64,000 nt of DNA from Chionoecetes opilio. Lineage: Eukaryota > Arthropoda > Malacostraca > Decapoda > Majidae. The stretch covers positions 161,708-225,707 of the forward strand of contig JACEEZ010020920.1 in NCBI GenBank assembly GCA_016584305.1, in the 5' to 3' direction. Shown here piece after piece: positions 1 to 9,599 of the stretch (positions within the stretch are counted from its first letter, which is position 1; each line of letters opens with the position of its first letter). A model generated the notes under the pieces. It saw nothing but the letters and a program-made list of their open reading frames with translations, did no database searches and was not told the DNA's origin. The translations under genes and the position numbers were made by a program.

Positions 1-2
1 CA

Positions 3-872
3 TTTTTTTTTGCTCCACTGCCTAACAAATCAGCACAAACAGTGGCACGTGCATTTCTTGATCATGTCATTTGTCCTTTCACTACTCCCAAGGTTATGTT
101 GTCTGATAACGGTACTGAGTTTGTTAATCAAGTTCTTGATTCCTTGTGCCAACAGTTCAATATCAGGAAGTGTAATGTTCTTGCTTACCGCCCCAGTGCT
201 AACGGTTTGGTAGAACGTTGCAACCGTAAAATCCTCAACACTTTACGCTCCATTATTCCTGACACTGACACCCTATGGGACACCTATGCTCCTCAGGTGA
301 TGGCTTCTCTCAATTCCACCATCAACAAGTCTGTCTCTGAGACACCACATTACATTCTATTTGCTCAGGACCAATGTCTTCCTTATGATCTTTTGTCCAA
401 ACCTTCTAAGCCTATATACAGCTATGATGACTTTGTCAAGACTAAGGTTCACACGTTCCAACAAATACACCAACGTATCCAACAATCACTTGCTCTCTCT
501 AAAGCTGATATGCTCCTATATCACAATAAGTCAGCTTCCACATTTACACTTGACGTAGGTGACATTGTGTATTCCCTTGTTGCAATCAAACACTCCAAAT
601 TAGACCCTAAGTTTGACGACCCCTTCCGGTTCATAGCTCAGGAACATGGGAATAAGGTTCAGTTGCTTCACTTAACTGACGGCACTAGGAAAGTTGCGCA
701 CCTTGATTCTCTTAAGAAAGTTTCCAAAGGCCTTAACTGTGAGGACCCTAACCCCGTTCCTGCTGAATCTCACCTCCCTCAATCACAGCCTCAACCAGCT
801 ACTTCTACTACTCCTTCACCAGCTCCCCAATCCTCTAGCCATCGTTATTTCCTCCGTAGTAGTGAGAAGTAA
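3..872 (+). pseudogene. Ty3/gypsy integrase, C-terminal part (cut by window start)
   Basis: The frame is open from the first bases of the window, so the upstream part lies outside. It carries the second aspartate in DNGTEF and the glutamate in NGLVERCNR, with 35 residues between them, which is the D,D35E spacing of retroviral-type integrases. A C-terminal GDIVYS...DPFRF stretch resembles the GPY/F chromatin-proximal domain of Ty3/gypsy integrases. The frame ends in a Pro/Ser/Gln-rich tail at a TAA. The enzyme would join the element's cDNA to the genome in the nucleus. The LTR-like block at about 1175-1616 follows in the expected 3' position. No internal stop is visible in this portion, but the rest of pol is missing, so I list it as a fragment. 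Family assignment is confident; clade is not. Confidence 0.85.
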
Positions 873-1174
873 CTCCTTCCGTTTCTCTCTTTTCCATGTA
901 CCTTATGATGTAATTTTGTACATAGGATTGTATTGTCTCAATATTTTTTTTCGTACCCATATGTCTGTGTACCATGCCGGTACCTTCCACGATTTATGTT
1001 TTCCACATTATTTTTTACGAGTACGTATCCTTTTCCTGTGTCCTTCTCCTATTTTCTATTCTAATATAATATAGATAGGTATGTTTTGTGTCCATTTCTA
1101 TTGTGTCCCGTCTCCTTTGTTCAGTTTCATGATTATTCCTTTTGACGAAATGAGGACATCTCTGGTAGCGTCAC

Positions 1175-1616
1175 CGAGCATATGTAGGTTAGTATTATTA
1201 TTATTATTAGTGTTCAACTATGTGTTCTGTGTTCTGTGTTCTGTGTTCTGTATGATTGATGTTGGGTCATTGTACACCTGGCTAATCCACTCCCTAGGCA
1301 ATACACTAATCCTTTAAACTCGACCTCAGCCTACGCCAGATGTTCTCTGGTGTGCAGACGTCAGGTCACCTTTGCCTCGAGTATCGTGGTCCTTTATAAG
1401 GACGTCTCTTGTAGAGACGAGACACTTAGACACAAACCTCTGTACTAGCAACTCACCAGTCTTCAAGTCACCAAGTCACATCCAACCACGGCAGAAGCAA
1501 CTCACCAGTCCGCGAGTCACCTTACACCACGTGTTACCTGTTACCTTTACCCAGAGTTAATAAACGACTATCAAAGCAGAGTTACCTGTTTCTGCTCACC
1601 CTAAAAGTGACATACC
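1175..1616 (+). mobile_element. 3' LTR of the gypsy element (approximate borders)
   Basis: The block after the integrase has the layout of an LTR: a TATA-like TTTATAAGG at 1393-1401 and a poly(A) signal AATAAA at 1559-1564, about 165 bp downstream. A short TTA repeat (1196-1210) and four copies of a 7-bp TGTTCTG unit (about 1219-1250) lie in its 5' part. A purine-rich GAAATGAGGA at 1147-1156 could be the polypurine tract. The other LTR is outside the window, so the edges cannot be checked. Confidence 0.55.
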
Positions 1617-1764
1617 AAATCACTTTACAATGTATCATGAAAGTAATGAGATTGTATGAGGTATGGTTATAAGATATGATATGATTAGTATGATTAGTAA
1701 TGGAATGAATAGTGATGTGATGGGGTGAAGCACAGCACGCAAAAATATTGGGGCACCACAGCTG

Positions 1765-2452
1765 AAAAGGATGGGTGAGTGATTTGATGAGATCGATTTA
1801 CAATAATAAGTGCAAAAAATTATGCGTATAAAGGACTTGTTAAAGTTGTACAGTGATAGACAATTGTTGGAGAGGTACAGGTTCGACCGAGCAGGGATTG
1901 AATTATCACGGACCTTTGTGAAAGATAAGGTTCAAAGTGGCACCAGGAGGAACCCATGCTTATCTCTGCACTGTTGAAAGTTGTGGTTACTCTACGTTAT
2001 CTAGCCACTGGACGGATGCAGCTATGTGGAGGTAATGACTTGGGTATGTCCCAGTCCAAGGTGAGCAGAGTAATTACTCAAACTATTGAGGCTCTTGCCT
2101 CTCATGACATCGCGGGACAGTTTATTGATTTATATCTATACATAAATATATCTATATCTAGATAAAAATATTTTATATCTAGATATAAATATTTTTATGT
2201 TTAGATAAAAATATATTTATATCTTTTAAAACTTGATGCAAAATGATGTCTCGGGTCATACATGATGTAAATAATTAATTATATTTACCTAGTTGTGATA
2301 TATGGCTACTGAGTTAAGCTTAAAGGACACACTTTAATACCTTTTTTCACTGATGCTTCATCTATCTATCTTTTAACAAGTCCTTTATACGCATCATTTT
2401 TAGCACCTTTTATTTTTAAATCAATCTCATCAAATCACTCCCCCATCCTTTT
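1765..2452 (+). mobile_element. Internally deleted PIF/Harbinger element
   Basis: Inverted repeats of about 80 bp bound this segment: 1765-1845 and 2370-2452 match in reverse complement, including GGACTTGTTAAAG and GAGTGATTTGATGAGAT. Between them lie a Harbinger transposase fragment and an AT-rich palindromic stretch (2130-2230) built of TATATCTAGATA-like units. The rest of the transposase is missing, so this copy would depend on another for movement. I could not fix a 3-bp target duplication. Confidence 0.75.
1857..2135 (+). pseudogene. PIF/Harbinger transposase, N-terminal fragment
   Basis: Two frames join across one frameshift near 1960. The first reads LLERYRFDRAGIEL and GTRRNPCLS, the second TLRYLATGRMQL, DLGMSQSKVSRVI and TIEALAS. 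This series (ERYR...I, TRRN, LRYLATG, G.SQS.VSRVI) is the usual N-terminal part of HARBI1-like transposases, ahead of the DDE catalytic core. The core is absent: the frame runs straight into AT repeats. A Myb/SANT-like gene starts its last exon only about 160 bp further on, and autonomous Harbinger elements encode such a protein, but the right inverted repeat at 2370-2452 lies between them. Confidence 0.75.
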
Positions 2453-2608
2453 CCCTTATTTATACATATATACATAATAAATTATTGTATGAAATAGGTT
2501 AGTGTTTGGCAGTACGGCAAAAATTCCCTCAACCCCCTGACAGCACCGCTGAGTTCAGCTGCCAGCTGTTGTTATTGCCCCAAGGCCCTGTATCAATTTG
2601 GCTTCTAC

Positions 2609-3118
2609 CTGTCAGGCCTTAGGACTTAAGTTGACAGGCATGTGGATGACTGTCCCTCCTGCTGGCTCAGCTGGGGCAGAAGGGGGGTTTGTCCTTCACA
2701 TCCAGCACCTGCTGAGGATCCTCAAGGCTGGGGCTGGTTCAGCTGGGTGTAGAGGGAGGGACGTCCTCTATAACCAGCTGACCCTCAGAGGCTGAGGCTG
2801 GTTCAGCTGGTGTAGAAGGAGGGACGTCCTCTATAACCAGCGACCCTCAGAGGCTGAGGTGGTTCAGCTGGTGTAGAAGGAGGGACGTCCTCTATAACCA
2901 GCTGACCCTCAGAGGCTGAGGCTGGTTCAGCTGGTGTAGAGGGAGGGACGTCCTCTATAACCAGCTGACCCTCAGAGGCTGAAACTGGTTCAGCTGGTGT
3001 AGGGGGAAAGGGACGCCCCTCCACAACCAGCACCTGAAGATCCTCAGTAGGGAACATCGGCTGGGAGGACGTGCTGGCACCCACATTGACGACACTCATG
3101 GTGATCGATGGGACAGGG
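2609..3118 (-). CDS. Myb/SANT-like gene, exon 3 with 21-residue repeats
   Basis: A strong acceptor (TTTTGGTTGCAG) ends at 3119, and the first base of the exon completes the codon left by exon 2. The protein then runs through MSVVNVGASTSSQ (ATG at 3099 in a good CACCATGA context, a possible alternative start) into proline- and acid-rich 21-residue repeats of the type PAEPASASEGQLVIEDVPPST, about 4.5 copies at 63-bp spacing. Copies of 61 and 64 bp show small indels that break the frame in the distal copies. After them a frame reads APAEPAGGTVIHMPV to a TGA, just before a possible donor CAG|GTAGAAG at 2609/2608. The repeats look like a disordered, PEST-like tail. The end of the gene is uncertain. 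Confidence 0.6.
2720..3000 (-). repeat. 63-bp coding minisatellite, about 4.5 copies
   Basis: The motif GGTTCAGCTGGTGTAG (plus strand) starts at 2736, 2800, 2861, 2924 and 2987, giving spacings of 64, 61, 63 and 63 bp. The 63-bp unit equals 21 codons on the minus strand, so copy-number change would keep the frame. The 61-bp copy has lost two single bases. Confidence 0.9.
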
Positions 3119-3140
3119 CTGCAACCAAAATATCAAACCT

Positions 3141-3630
3141 TCTTTTTATACAGATAGCAAAAGTCATTAAAATTTCCATACCACAACACTACTGAATTCT
3201 GCAAAGAAAGATGTGCTCAGTTTGACTGTGGAGTCTTTAAAGTTCCAAAGCTCATCAATGGTCAGCTCGTGATTTTGATGTCTGGGCTTTGAGTCTGTCA
3301 CACCAAATAGTTTAAAGAGTTGAGGAAATGCACTCTCATAATGTTATCATGGCTATATTTTCTTGGTTCCCGGGAAATTCAGGTATTATTCACAACATTT
3401 GTATGGCAGAAATATCATATGGGAAAAACATCTGAGGGAAAAAGGTTAGATTGTATTGGTGGACCTTTTTGTGTGGTGTGTGATAATATTAATCATAATA
3501 TAGAAATTATTTTTGCATGTCCCGAGAACCATTTGACAAATGCTGTAATTTTCTCCTCGTCCGAATGCGCCATGTCCTGTGATTGCTATGGAAGGTGAAA
3601 CACGGTCAAAAATATATGAGACCTATCTTT
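3141..3630. other. Intronic DNA, nothing recognised
   Basis: This lies in the proposed second intron of the minus-strand Myb/SANT gene. I see no domain, repeat or RNA gene in it; short open frames here do not resemble known proteins. Confidence 0.5.
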
Positions 3631-3633
3631 GTC

Positions 3634-3945
3634 GCCCCTTGGTATAGTGGCTAGAGTGCCTGGCTACGAATCTTGCGTGTCCTTGGTTCGAATCCGGGCA
3701 AGGGCCCAATCGGCGACCAGCCCAAACCAGCTGTTGTTCCTTCCTTTTGGGGGTTTGTTAAATTGGTACATTGGGGAAAACCTGCTGGGGAAGGTAACTG
3801 GTAATCCGAATGTCACACTAGCCCTGTGTCCCGGGGTAATAGGTCCTCACCCACCACAGGCTCACAGGCCTAATGCCACGGAGATGAACACCGAAGGCCA
3901 CGCGCAGCATAGCGTAATGCCCCCATCTTTACTTTTACCTATCTT
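3634..3945 (+). mobile_element. tRNA-derived SINE, family 1
   Basis: The 5' head has a pol III A-box-like TTGGTATAGTGGCTAGAG at about 3640 and a B-box GGTTCGAATCC at 3686-3696, spaced as in a tRNA. A family-specific body follows, ending near GTAATGCCCCCATCTTTAC. The head is not a functional tRNA because the acceptor stem does not pair convincingly. A second, inverted copy lies 100 bp further on. Confidence 0.75.
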
Positions 3946-4039
3946 TGTTTGAGTGTACTTTTCTTGTGGTGAAAATGTAGTGTTAATCACTTTTAAGAGG
4001 TAACGTTGAACTTTTTTTCTTGCCCCAGATGGTAAGGTG

Positions 4040-4332
4040 AAGATGGGGGCATACACTATGCTGCGTGTGGCCTCGGTGTTCATCTCCATCGTACTAGCCC
4101 TTGAGCCTGTGGTGGGAAAAAATCCGCAAAAACCCTGGCATGCTGGGCTTGGTAGACATCCTTGTTTTCACAGTTACCTTCCCCAGCAGGTACCCATTTA
4201 ATCGACCTTTCCTCCAAAAGGAAGGTGAACAAGTCTTTTCCGCTGGCCCCCAACTTGCCCCTGGCCCTGGATTCAAACCTGGCCCGCGTTACTCATACTA
4301 GGCGCGCTACCCACTACACCATGGATGCGACA
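4040..4332 (-). mobile_element. tRNA-derived SINE, family 1, inverted copy
   Basis: On the minus strand this starts with the head TGGTGTAGTGGGTAGCGCG and a B-box GGTTTGAATCC, then the same body as the upstream copy (CTGCTGGGGAAGGTAACTG, GATGAACACCGAGGCCACA), ending in GTATGCCCCCATCTTCACC. The two SINEs are tail to tail inside one intron, so a transcript of the host gene could fold into a double-stranded hairpin. Confidence 0.75.
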
Positions 4333-4460
4333 CGTGACCCAGATTGGCTATGTAATATCAGCTACTTAAATCTAACATGAATCTTGCCCTTTAATAAAGA
4401 CAGCAAACTACATGTTAAATACAGCATTTATCATTTATGTAAATTTTATACTTCACTTAC

Positions 4461-4588
4461 ATTTTGATTTGAGAAGAGTCGTGACTTAGGGTGGGGTCTA
4501 CCAACCCCACAAAGGCCTCCTTTGCATTCCCGATGACCTCCTGCACAGCCTCATCAATCGGGTTTAGAGGTGGTGGGGGGACCTCCGC
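4461..4588 (-). CDS. Myb/SANT-like gene, exon 2
   Basis: The acceptor CATTCACAG ends at 4589 and the donor AAAAT|GTAAGTGA begins at 4460, both close to consensus. The 128-bp exon reads PPPPLNPIDEAVQEVIGN and AFVGLVDPTLSHDSSQIK, and leaves two bases that join the first base of exon 3. In Myb/SANT-like (Naif1/Harbinger type) proteins the DNA-binding domain is followed by TGGGPPP-type and hydrophobic LxxxEEAVxxVIG-type sequence, which this matches. Coming from exon 1, the frame needs one fewer C in the six-C run near 4578-4583; otherwise it stops after about a dozen codons. Splice borders on both sides and exact phases make this more than a chance frame. Confidence 0.7.
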
Positions 4589-4689
4589 CTGTGAATGCAT
4601 TACAATAGGATTAAATTATGATATAGGACACACAGTTCAACACACGAACACAAACAAAAGGAATTACTTTAGCACATAAACTCAAATAC

Positions 4690-5120
4690 TACTATCGACT
4701 TTTAAAGGATTGTACACTGGAACAATTTTCATTCATGTTGATTAACCACTGTAGACTGTTTCTGCTACACTATTATGTTTTCGGTTTCTCCATGAGCATA
4801 TTTATCTATTCTTATAAGTTTTTTTACCGTAAAAAAAAAAAAAAAATTCTTTCAATCTTCAGATAGACTAAGTTTCGTCCTTGAAGGCCCAAAAAATGCA
4901 AATTTTCAAACTCACTGGTTTGTTTGTCGGTCTAGTTATCAACACCCCAAACTGTGATTTGAAACATGAGACAGGTACTCATGTTCTAAAATACTCGTTA
5001 TAGAACAACAGTTTTACAATATTTGGTGTGGCAAAAATTAGCTTATTCATGGCAAGATTTTACTAAATCCTGAATTTCTGTGTTTATACGAGGTTAAAGA
5101 TAATAAACGGTATTTTTTTA
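4690..5120. other. AT-rich intronic DNA, nothing recognised
   Basis: The segment holds a 15-base A run near 4832-4846 and otherwise unstructured AT-rich sequence. It lies in intron 1 of the minus-strand Myb/SANT gene. Confidence 0.5.
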
Positions 5121-5126
5121 CACTAG

Positions 5127-5585
5127 GACCAGAATTCCCCCCCACAAATTTGGGGGTATGTTTGTTACCTTATTGGATTCTAGGAAACTTCTCTTTATGA
5201 GCTTCCGGCGCAAAAACATTACTTTTGGAGATATGATAGTTTTTAATAGGGGGGAGAGACACTGTTTACGTCCGCCTCATTCTTCTTCCCCTTATGACCT
5301 GCATCGCCCATATTTTTCCCCTGCCGCTGACCCTTTTTAATGCGAAATTGGCTTTAATTTGGAGGTTAAAACGTGGGGTTAAGTTAGACCAGTTAGGTTT
5401 GAGAGACAAAAGGTGGGGTTAGGTGAATTTAATTTTAATATCTCCAATACACTATCCTTCCTATTCAATACACTTATATCTCCGAAAGTAGTGATTGGCG
5501 ACGGAAGCTCATAGAGAGAAGTTTCTTAGAATCCAATAAGGTAAACAGAAACCATACTCCCAGTTGTGTTGAGAATTCGGGTCAT
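5127..5585. mobile_element. MITE A with about 85-bp inverted repeats
   Basis: The left arm includes ACCTTATTGGATTCTAGG, then GCTTCCGGCG and CATTACTTTTGGAGATAT. The right arm at about 5485-5560 is its reverse complement (ATATCTCCGAAAGTAGTGAT...CCAATAAGGTAAACAG). No coding capacity. The same sequence family occurs inside the mariner-type element at about 16200-16750, with an internal tandem duplication there. Edges are approximate because similarity fades outward. Confidence 0.75.
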
Positions 5586-5800
5586 AGAGTTAGAATTTAC
5601 CAATTGGAACTCCCTCGCCGACTTGAGGAAAAATTAACCCATAAAATCTGCGATTCCTTAACAAGTTTAATAAACAAATAGCATTATCTAAAATGTAGTG
5701 ATTTATTCTATTTTAATACAAAATGGAGCCATTTGGATAATGCCGTCGTATTTGGCATATAGCGGTCAAAAGGCAAAAATGAAAGAGCAGTCGACTCTAA

Positions 5801-6265
5801 GGTAATAATGGACGAGAACTTCGCGGTCGTTTTCAGAGACACTGACAAATTTTTTCCTGGCCTACAATAGGTGCTTTTTCTAATGGAGATAGTTTATTCT
5901 CCCGTAAACCCATAAAAATTTAAAAAAATTTCATCACCGAATTTTATGTATGGGTTTAAAGGGTTTGGTTAGGTATACTTAGTGGTTAAAGTTAGGTTTG
6001 GTATGTTCTATTCAAATTTCTTCCCTTTATCTGAAACCCTTACTAATTTCTCCCAGCTAAGTTTTAGTGCTTTTTTCTGATGGAGATAGTGTTTTTAATG
6101 GATACGGCGACAATAAAATTCGATGAGGAATTATTATTATTATTTTTTTAATATGGGGTTTTTGTAAAATAAAACTATCTCCATTACAAAAAGCCCCTAT
6201 TGTAGGCCAGGAAAAATAAGTCGGTGTCTCTGCAAACGACCGCGAAGTTCTCGTCCATTATTACC
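5801..6265. mobile_element. MITE B with perfect 8-bp target duplication
   Basis: Inverted repeats of about 100 bp start GGTAATAATGGACGAGAACT at 5801 and end as its complement at 6265. Identical GACTCTAA octamers flank both sides (5793-5800 and 6266-6273). An 8-bp duplication points to hAT-type mobilisation. It is non-coding, 465 bp, and lies in intron 1 of the Myb/SANT gene. Confidence 0.85.
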
Positions 6266-6311
6266 GACTCTAACCCACTCCCCCCATATTAAGTTATGAG
6301 CAGTTGCTTAC

Positions 6312-6640
6312 CTGTTCCAGTCAGAGCTCTCCGTTTAGTAGAGAGTTCTGCCTTCCCCCTGAATAAACGGTATACCACCGTTTTCTCGCATTGTTGAACA
6401 GTTTCTGCTGCTCCATGGACCCGCGTTTTAGTTTGTTTTGGGGACCACTTCCCAAGCTTTTTTCTTGTCCTCAGCGGTGACACGGGGAAAGAACTTGCCA
6501 CGAAGTACCTTTTTCCGTTCGCGAATCAGTTTGACAAGGTGTATTGTCCTCCTCATCGACCAATTGACTGTCCGAACGCGTTTCTGGTAGATGGCATCTT
6601 GGTGGGTGATGGCGGGTGGATTTGAGATAAGAGTCGCCAT
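6312..6640 (-). CDS. Myb/SANT-like DNA-binding protein, exon 1
   Basis: The start ATG at 6640 sits in a good context (ACAAGGATGG). The protein reads MATLISNPPAITH, then NWSMRRTIHLVKLI, GKFFPRVTAEDKKKAWEVV and, after one frameshift near 6465, VHGAAETVQQCEK and KRRALTGTG. The order W...L..LI.E...VL.GKF...VTAEDK..AW, then T...C.K, then TG.G is that of the Myb/SANT-like domain of Naif1 and Harbinger DNA-binding proteins, a three-helix module. The exon ends at a textbook donor, ACAG|GTAAGC, at 6312/6311, leaving one base. A nuclear DNA-binding role is inferred from the family. It may be the helper gene of a Harbinger element or a domesticated relative; the frameshift could be decay or sequence error. 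Confidence 0.7.
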
Positions 6641-6950
6641 CCTTGTAAACAAGTGTCCGAAACCGAAAAATTTTCGAAAAAAAAAAACATTTACCTTGTC
6701 AAGCATTCTTGACATAAGTACACTATGTAAATATATACGGTAGTAATTTATTATCTATTGATGATACCATACCTACCAAATCTCAAAGCCTTTCAATGTT
6801 TTGTTTAAACTCAAAGAACTCAAGGATTCAGACACCAGCTTTGTCATAAGCACCTTGTGAAAAAAGTTACCAAGTAAAAAAAAAACGTTGTTGAGTTGCT
6901 GTCATCCTTTTAAAATAATCGTCCCCGACCCATTTTTTCTTTGCATAATT

Positions 6951-7100
6951 ATGTTGAATGTTCATTCAAAATACCTAATCTACAAAAAAATATTCATTTC
7001 CACGCCTTATTTCCCCAAAAACAGACTTTTTGTAAAAAGCGCGGGAAAAAACAACAGCCCCCCTTCCAGCCGTGGCGGGAAACATGCTGGTGACGTCACA
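6951..7100 (+). repeat. About 150-bp dispersed repeat, copy 1, ending in TGACGTCA
   Basis: This matches 8617-8765 in direct orientation: both start ATGTTGAATGTT, share CATTTCC, TTTTTGTAAAAA, AAAGCGC and GGAAAAAA, and end with a GTGACGTCAC palindrome. A weaker third version may lie at 9750-9842. No coding content. The rest of 6716-7330 holds nothing I recognise beyond three GTCCGGGAA motifs at about 7202-7305. Confidence 0.65.
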
Positions 7101-7420
7101 TGAGTAAGCCTCCCAGCCCTGCCTGATACAAAAACACGAAGACACCGAAAAAAATATAATACACACAAACCTCATTTTCCCGGACTAAAAGGGAGGAGCA
7201 CTGGTCCGGGAACCACAAACGTCCGGGAATCGCAACAGTCCAAGGCCATTACCACCCCCGGACGTTTATCCTACTCTAGTATTGACTGTCCGGGAACTGC
7301 CAATATCAATTACCCCACCGCGGACTTTTATGTCACTTTGTTGTTTTTTCTAGGGCTGCGAGGATCCCTTGGGGAGCAAATATGGGCCCTGGTGTGTCCT
7401 ATGATGCTATCACAGGACCT

Positions 7421-7777
7421 TCACAGGTCTGTAGTTGACCCGTCCTCCTCAGGAAAAGGGACAGGTGAGGCGGATGACAGCTTGTTGCCGGGAGGGGTGG
7501 ACGCCAGCCCCTGCAAGCAGGGGGGGCAGGTCACAGGTTGGCAACGTTCAGGTAGAGAATTTGAGAGCGTAGCACTACACGTGGGAGTGGAAGCGCGGAC
7601 ACTGGCCAGCAGAAAGTGTTTTAATAGTCTCGGAGAACGTTTCCCGCACCAGGGGCAGTGGGGGTCAGGGGACGACGGAGGCCGGTGCAGGGGAACTGTG
7701 ATGTCTTGTGCCCAAAAGTAAACAATACGACCGCTGAGCATGCTGGGCCCCCTGGTGGGGGGCGCGATTTCCAACAA
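7421..7777 (-). pseudogene. Non-LTR retrotransposon ORF2, C-terminal fragment
   Basis: The minus strand reads PHCPWCGKRS, then after a frameshift a CPRFHSH segment, LDLPPLL-like sequence and a run ending in FL..T. The C..C...H.L..C arrangement followed by an R-rich, leucine-rich tail is typical of the C-terminus of I/Jockey-group LINE polymerases. Only the tail remains. It abuts the left arm of the palindromic element at 7779, so one may have been cut by the other. Confidence 0.55.
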
Positions 7778-7778
7778 C

Positions 7779-8446
7779 TGTAATCTTCGTAAATGTTTGT
7801 TCTATATATTATCAAATAAAAACAGTAAAACACGCTAAAAGAAATGTCATTACGAGACTCTGAAGAATATGCATGAACTTAATATTCATTTAAAACTCTT
7901 CGCCATTTAAAACTTTGCGAGTCAACTTTTATCATAAAGGGTATCAATATACTTTGCAATTTTATTAGGTTTCCTTTGATGTATTTCGTTTTCTGATCAA
8001 AGAATTACCACCATGCATAAATTAGCGTTAAATAAATAGATCAAATCATCAATCGGGTAGTTTTCCCGATTGATGAGGTTATTTATTAGTTAACACTAAT
8101 TTATACATGGTGCTAATTCATTTATCAGAAAACGAAATATAAAAGTAAATAAATAACATCATCAATTGTGAAATTACCCGATTGATGATTTTTATATTTA
8201 TTTAATGCTAATTTATGCATGGTTTTAATTTATTTATTTAGAAAACTAATATATCAATGGAAAACTAATAAAGTGCGCTTCTATTGATACCCTTCATGAT
8301 AAAAGTTTTACTCTCAAAAATTTTAAATGGCGAAGAGTTGAAGTTCATGCATATTTCCTCAGAGTCTCGTAATGGCATTTCTTTAGCGTGTTTTACTGTT
8401 TTTTATTTGATAATATTATAGAACAAACATTTACGAAAAATTACAG
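7779..8446. mobile_element. Palindromic element, copy 1
   Basis: The two halves are reverse complements over about 300 bp each. The left arm carries CTTCGTAAATGTTTGTTCTA, AAAACACGCTAAA and TTCGCCATTTAAAA; the right arm has the complements in mirror order. Each half contains its own small palindrome around ATCGGGTA/TTTTCCCGAT (about 8051-8075 and 8170-8190). No open frame of note. A second copy lies at 52896-53604. The long arms suggest a foldback-type or non-autonomous DNA element, but no family is recognised. Confidence 0.85.
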
Positions 8447-8479
8447 TATATCATATATACTGATAAACCAGTGTATATG

Positions 8480-8610
8480 ATAGTCCATACACCACTATAT
8501 TTCTTGTTTGGGCAGGGCAGGCCGCTATGCAGCCTGGCAATTTTTAAAACATTGTCGCATGAACAATCAGAGAATAGTGGTCTATGTCCAGACCCTTTAT
8601 TTTTGCCATA
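8480..8610. repeat. Short inverted-repeat segment, copy 1
   Basis: The pair CCATACACCACTATAT and AGAATAGTGGTCTATG brackets GCTATGCAGCCTGGCAATTT. The same arrangement recurs at 57003-57098, where the arms match better. It lies directly outside the palindromic element in both places and so appears to be part of one larger unit. Confidence 0.7.
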
Positions 8611-8616
8611 AAATAT

Positions 8617-8770
8617 GTTGAATGTTTTATTCAAAACACCTAATCCGCAAAAATAATTCATTTCCGCGCGTTTATATCCGTAAAAACACCCACTTTTGTA
8701 AAAAAGCGCAGGAAAAAAAAATTTCATCCGTCCAACAGGCCGCGAATATTATTGTGACGTCACCTAGGAG
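8617..8770 (+). repeat. About 150-bp dispersed repeat, copy 2, ending in TGACGTCA
   Basis: Second copy of the block at 6951-7100, in the same orientation, ending in TGACGTCA at 8755-8762. The two copies flank the LINE tail and the palindromic element. Confidence 0.65.
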
Positions 8771-8839
8771 TTCACCGAGAGTGAGAGAGAGCGAGGGGGG
8801 GATGCTGGAGTCCTTCAAGAATCTGTATTTTTCACTCTA

Positions 8840-9590
8840 CTTCAACCCAACACCCACCCACATCCCACAACACCCACCCCTGTTCCCACCCACATCCCCG
8901 CTTCCAACACCCATCCCCTACACCCACCCACATCCCTAACATCCACCCCCGTTCCCACCCACATCTCCACTTTCAACACCCATCCCTTTTTCCCCCCTCT
9001 CCAACATCCATCCCTGCCCCCACCACCAACATCCACCCCCTTCCCCCACCACCAACAACCATCCCCTTTCCCCACCCCCGAGCATCCACCCCCCTTCCCC
9101 ACCACCAACACCACCCCCTTCCCCCACCAACCAACACCCACCCCCTTTCCCCCCCACCAACCCCCCCCCACTTCCTCCACCACCAACATCCACCCACTTC
9201 CCTCACCCCCTTCCCCCCCCCACTAACAACCATCCCCTTCCCCCACCACCAACATCCACCTACTTCCCCCACCACTAACACCCTCCCCCTTCCCCAACCA
9301 CCAACATCCACCCACTTTCCCCACCACCAACATCCACCCATTTCCCCCACCACCAACACCACCCCCTTCCCCCACCACCAACACCCACCCACTTCCCCCA
9401 CCACCAAAACCCTCCCACTTCCCCCACCACCAACACCCACCCACTTCCTCCACCACCAACATCCACCCCCTTCCCCCACCACTAACAACCATCCCCTTCC
9501 CCCACAACCAAACCCACCTACTTCCCTCACCACCAACACCCACCCCCTTCCCCAACCACCAAAACCCCTCCCCGTTTCCCTACCTTCACC
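8840..9590. repeat. C-rich minisatellite (CCACCACCAACACCCACCC-like)
   Basis: About 750 bp of degenerate units of roughly 24-27 bp: CACCACCAACATCCACCC followed by ACTTCCCC or CCTTCCCC. One strand is nearly free of G, the other of C. The Gly/Trp/Val-rich frames across it are products of the repeat, not genes. Confidence 0.9.
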
Positions 9591-9599
9591 GAAATGCAC

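Noticed and set aside
3634..3712. Possible tRNA gene
   Set aside because: A- and B-boxes are present, but the acceptor stem does not pair and a shared SINE body follows. The head at 26815 is rejected for the same reason.
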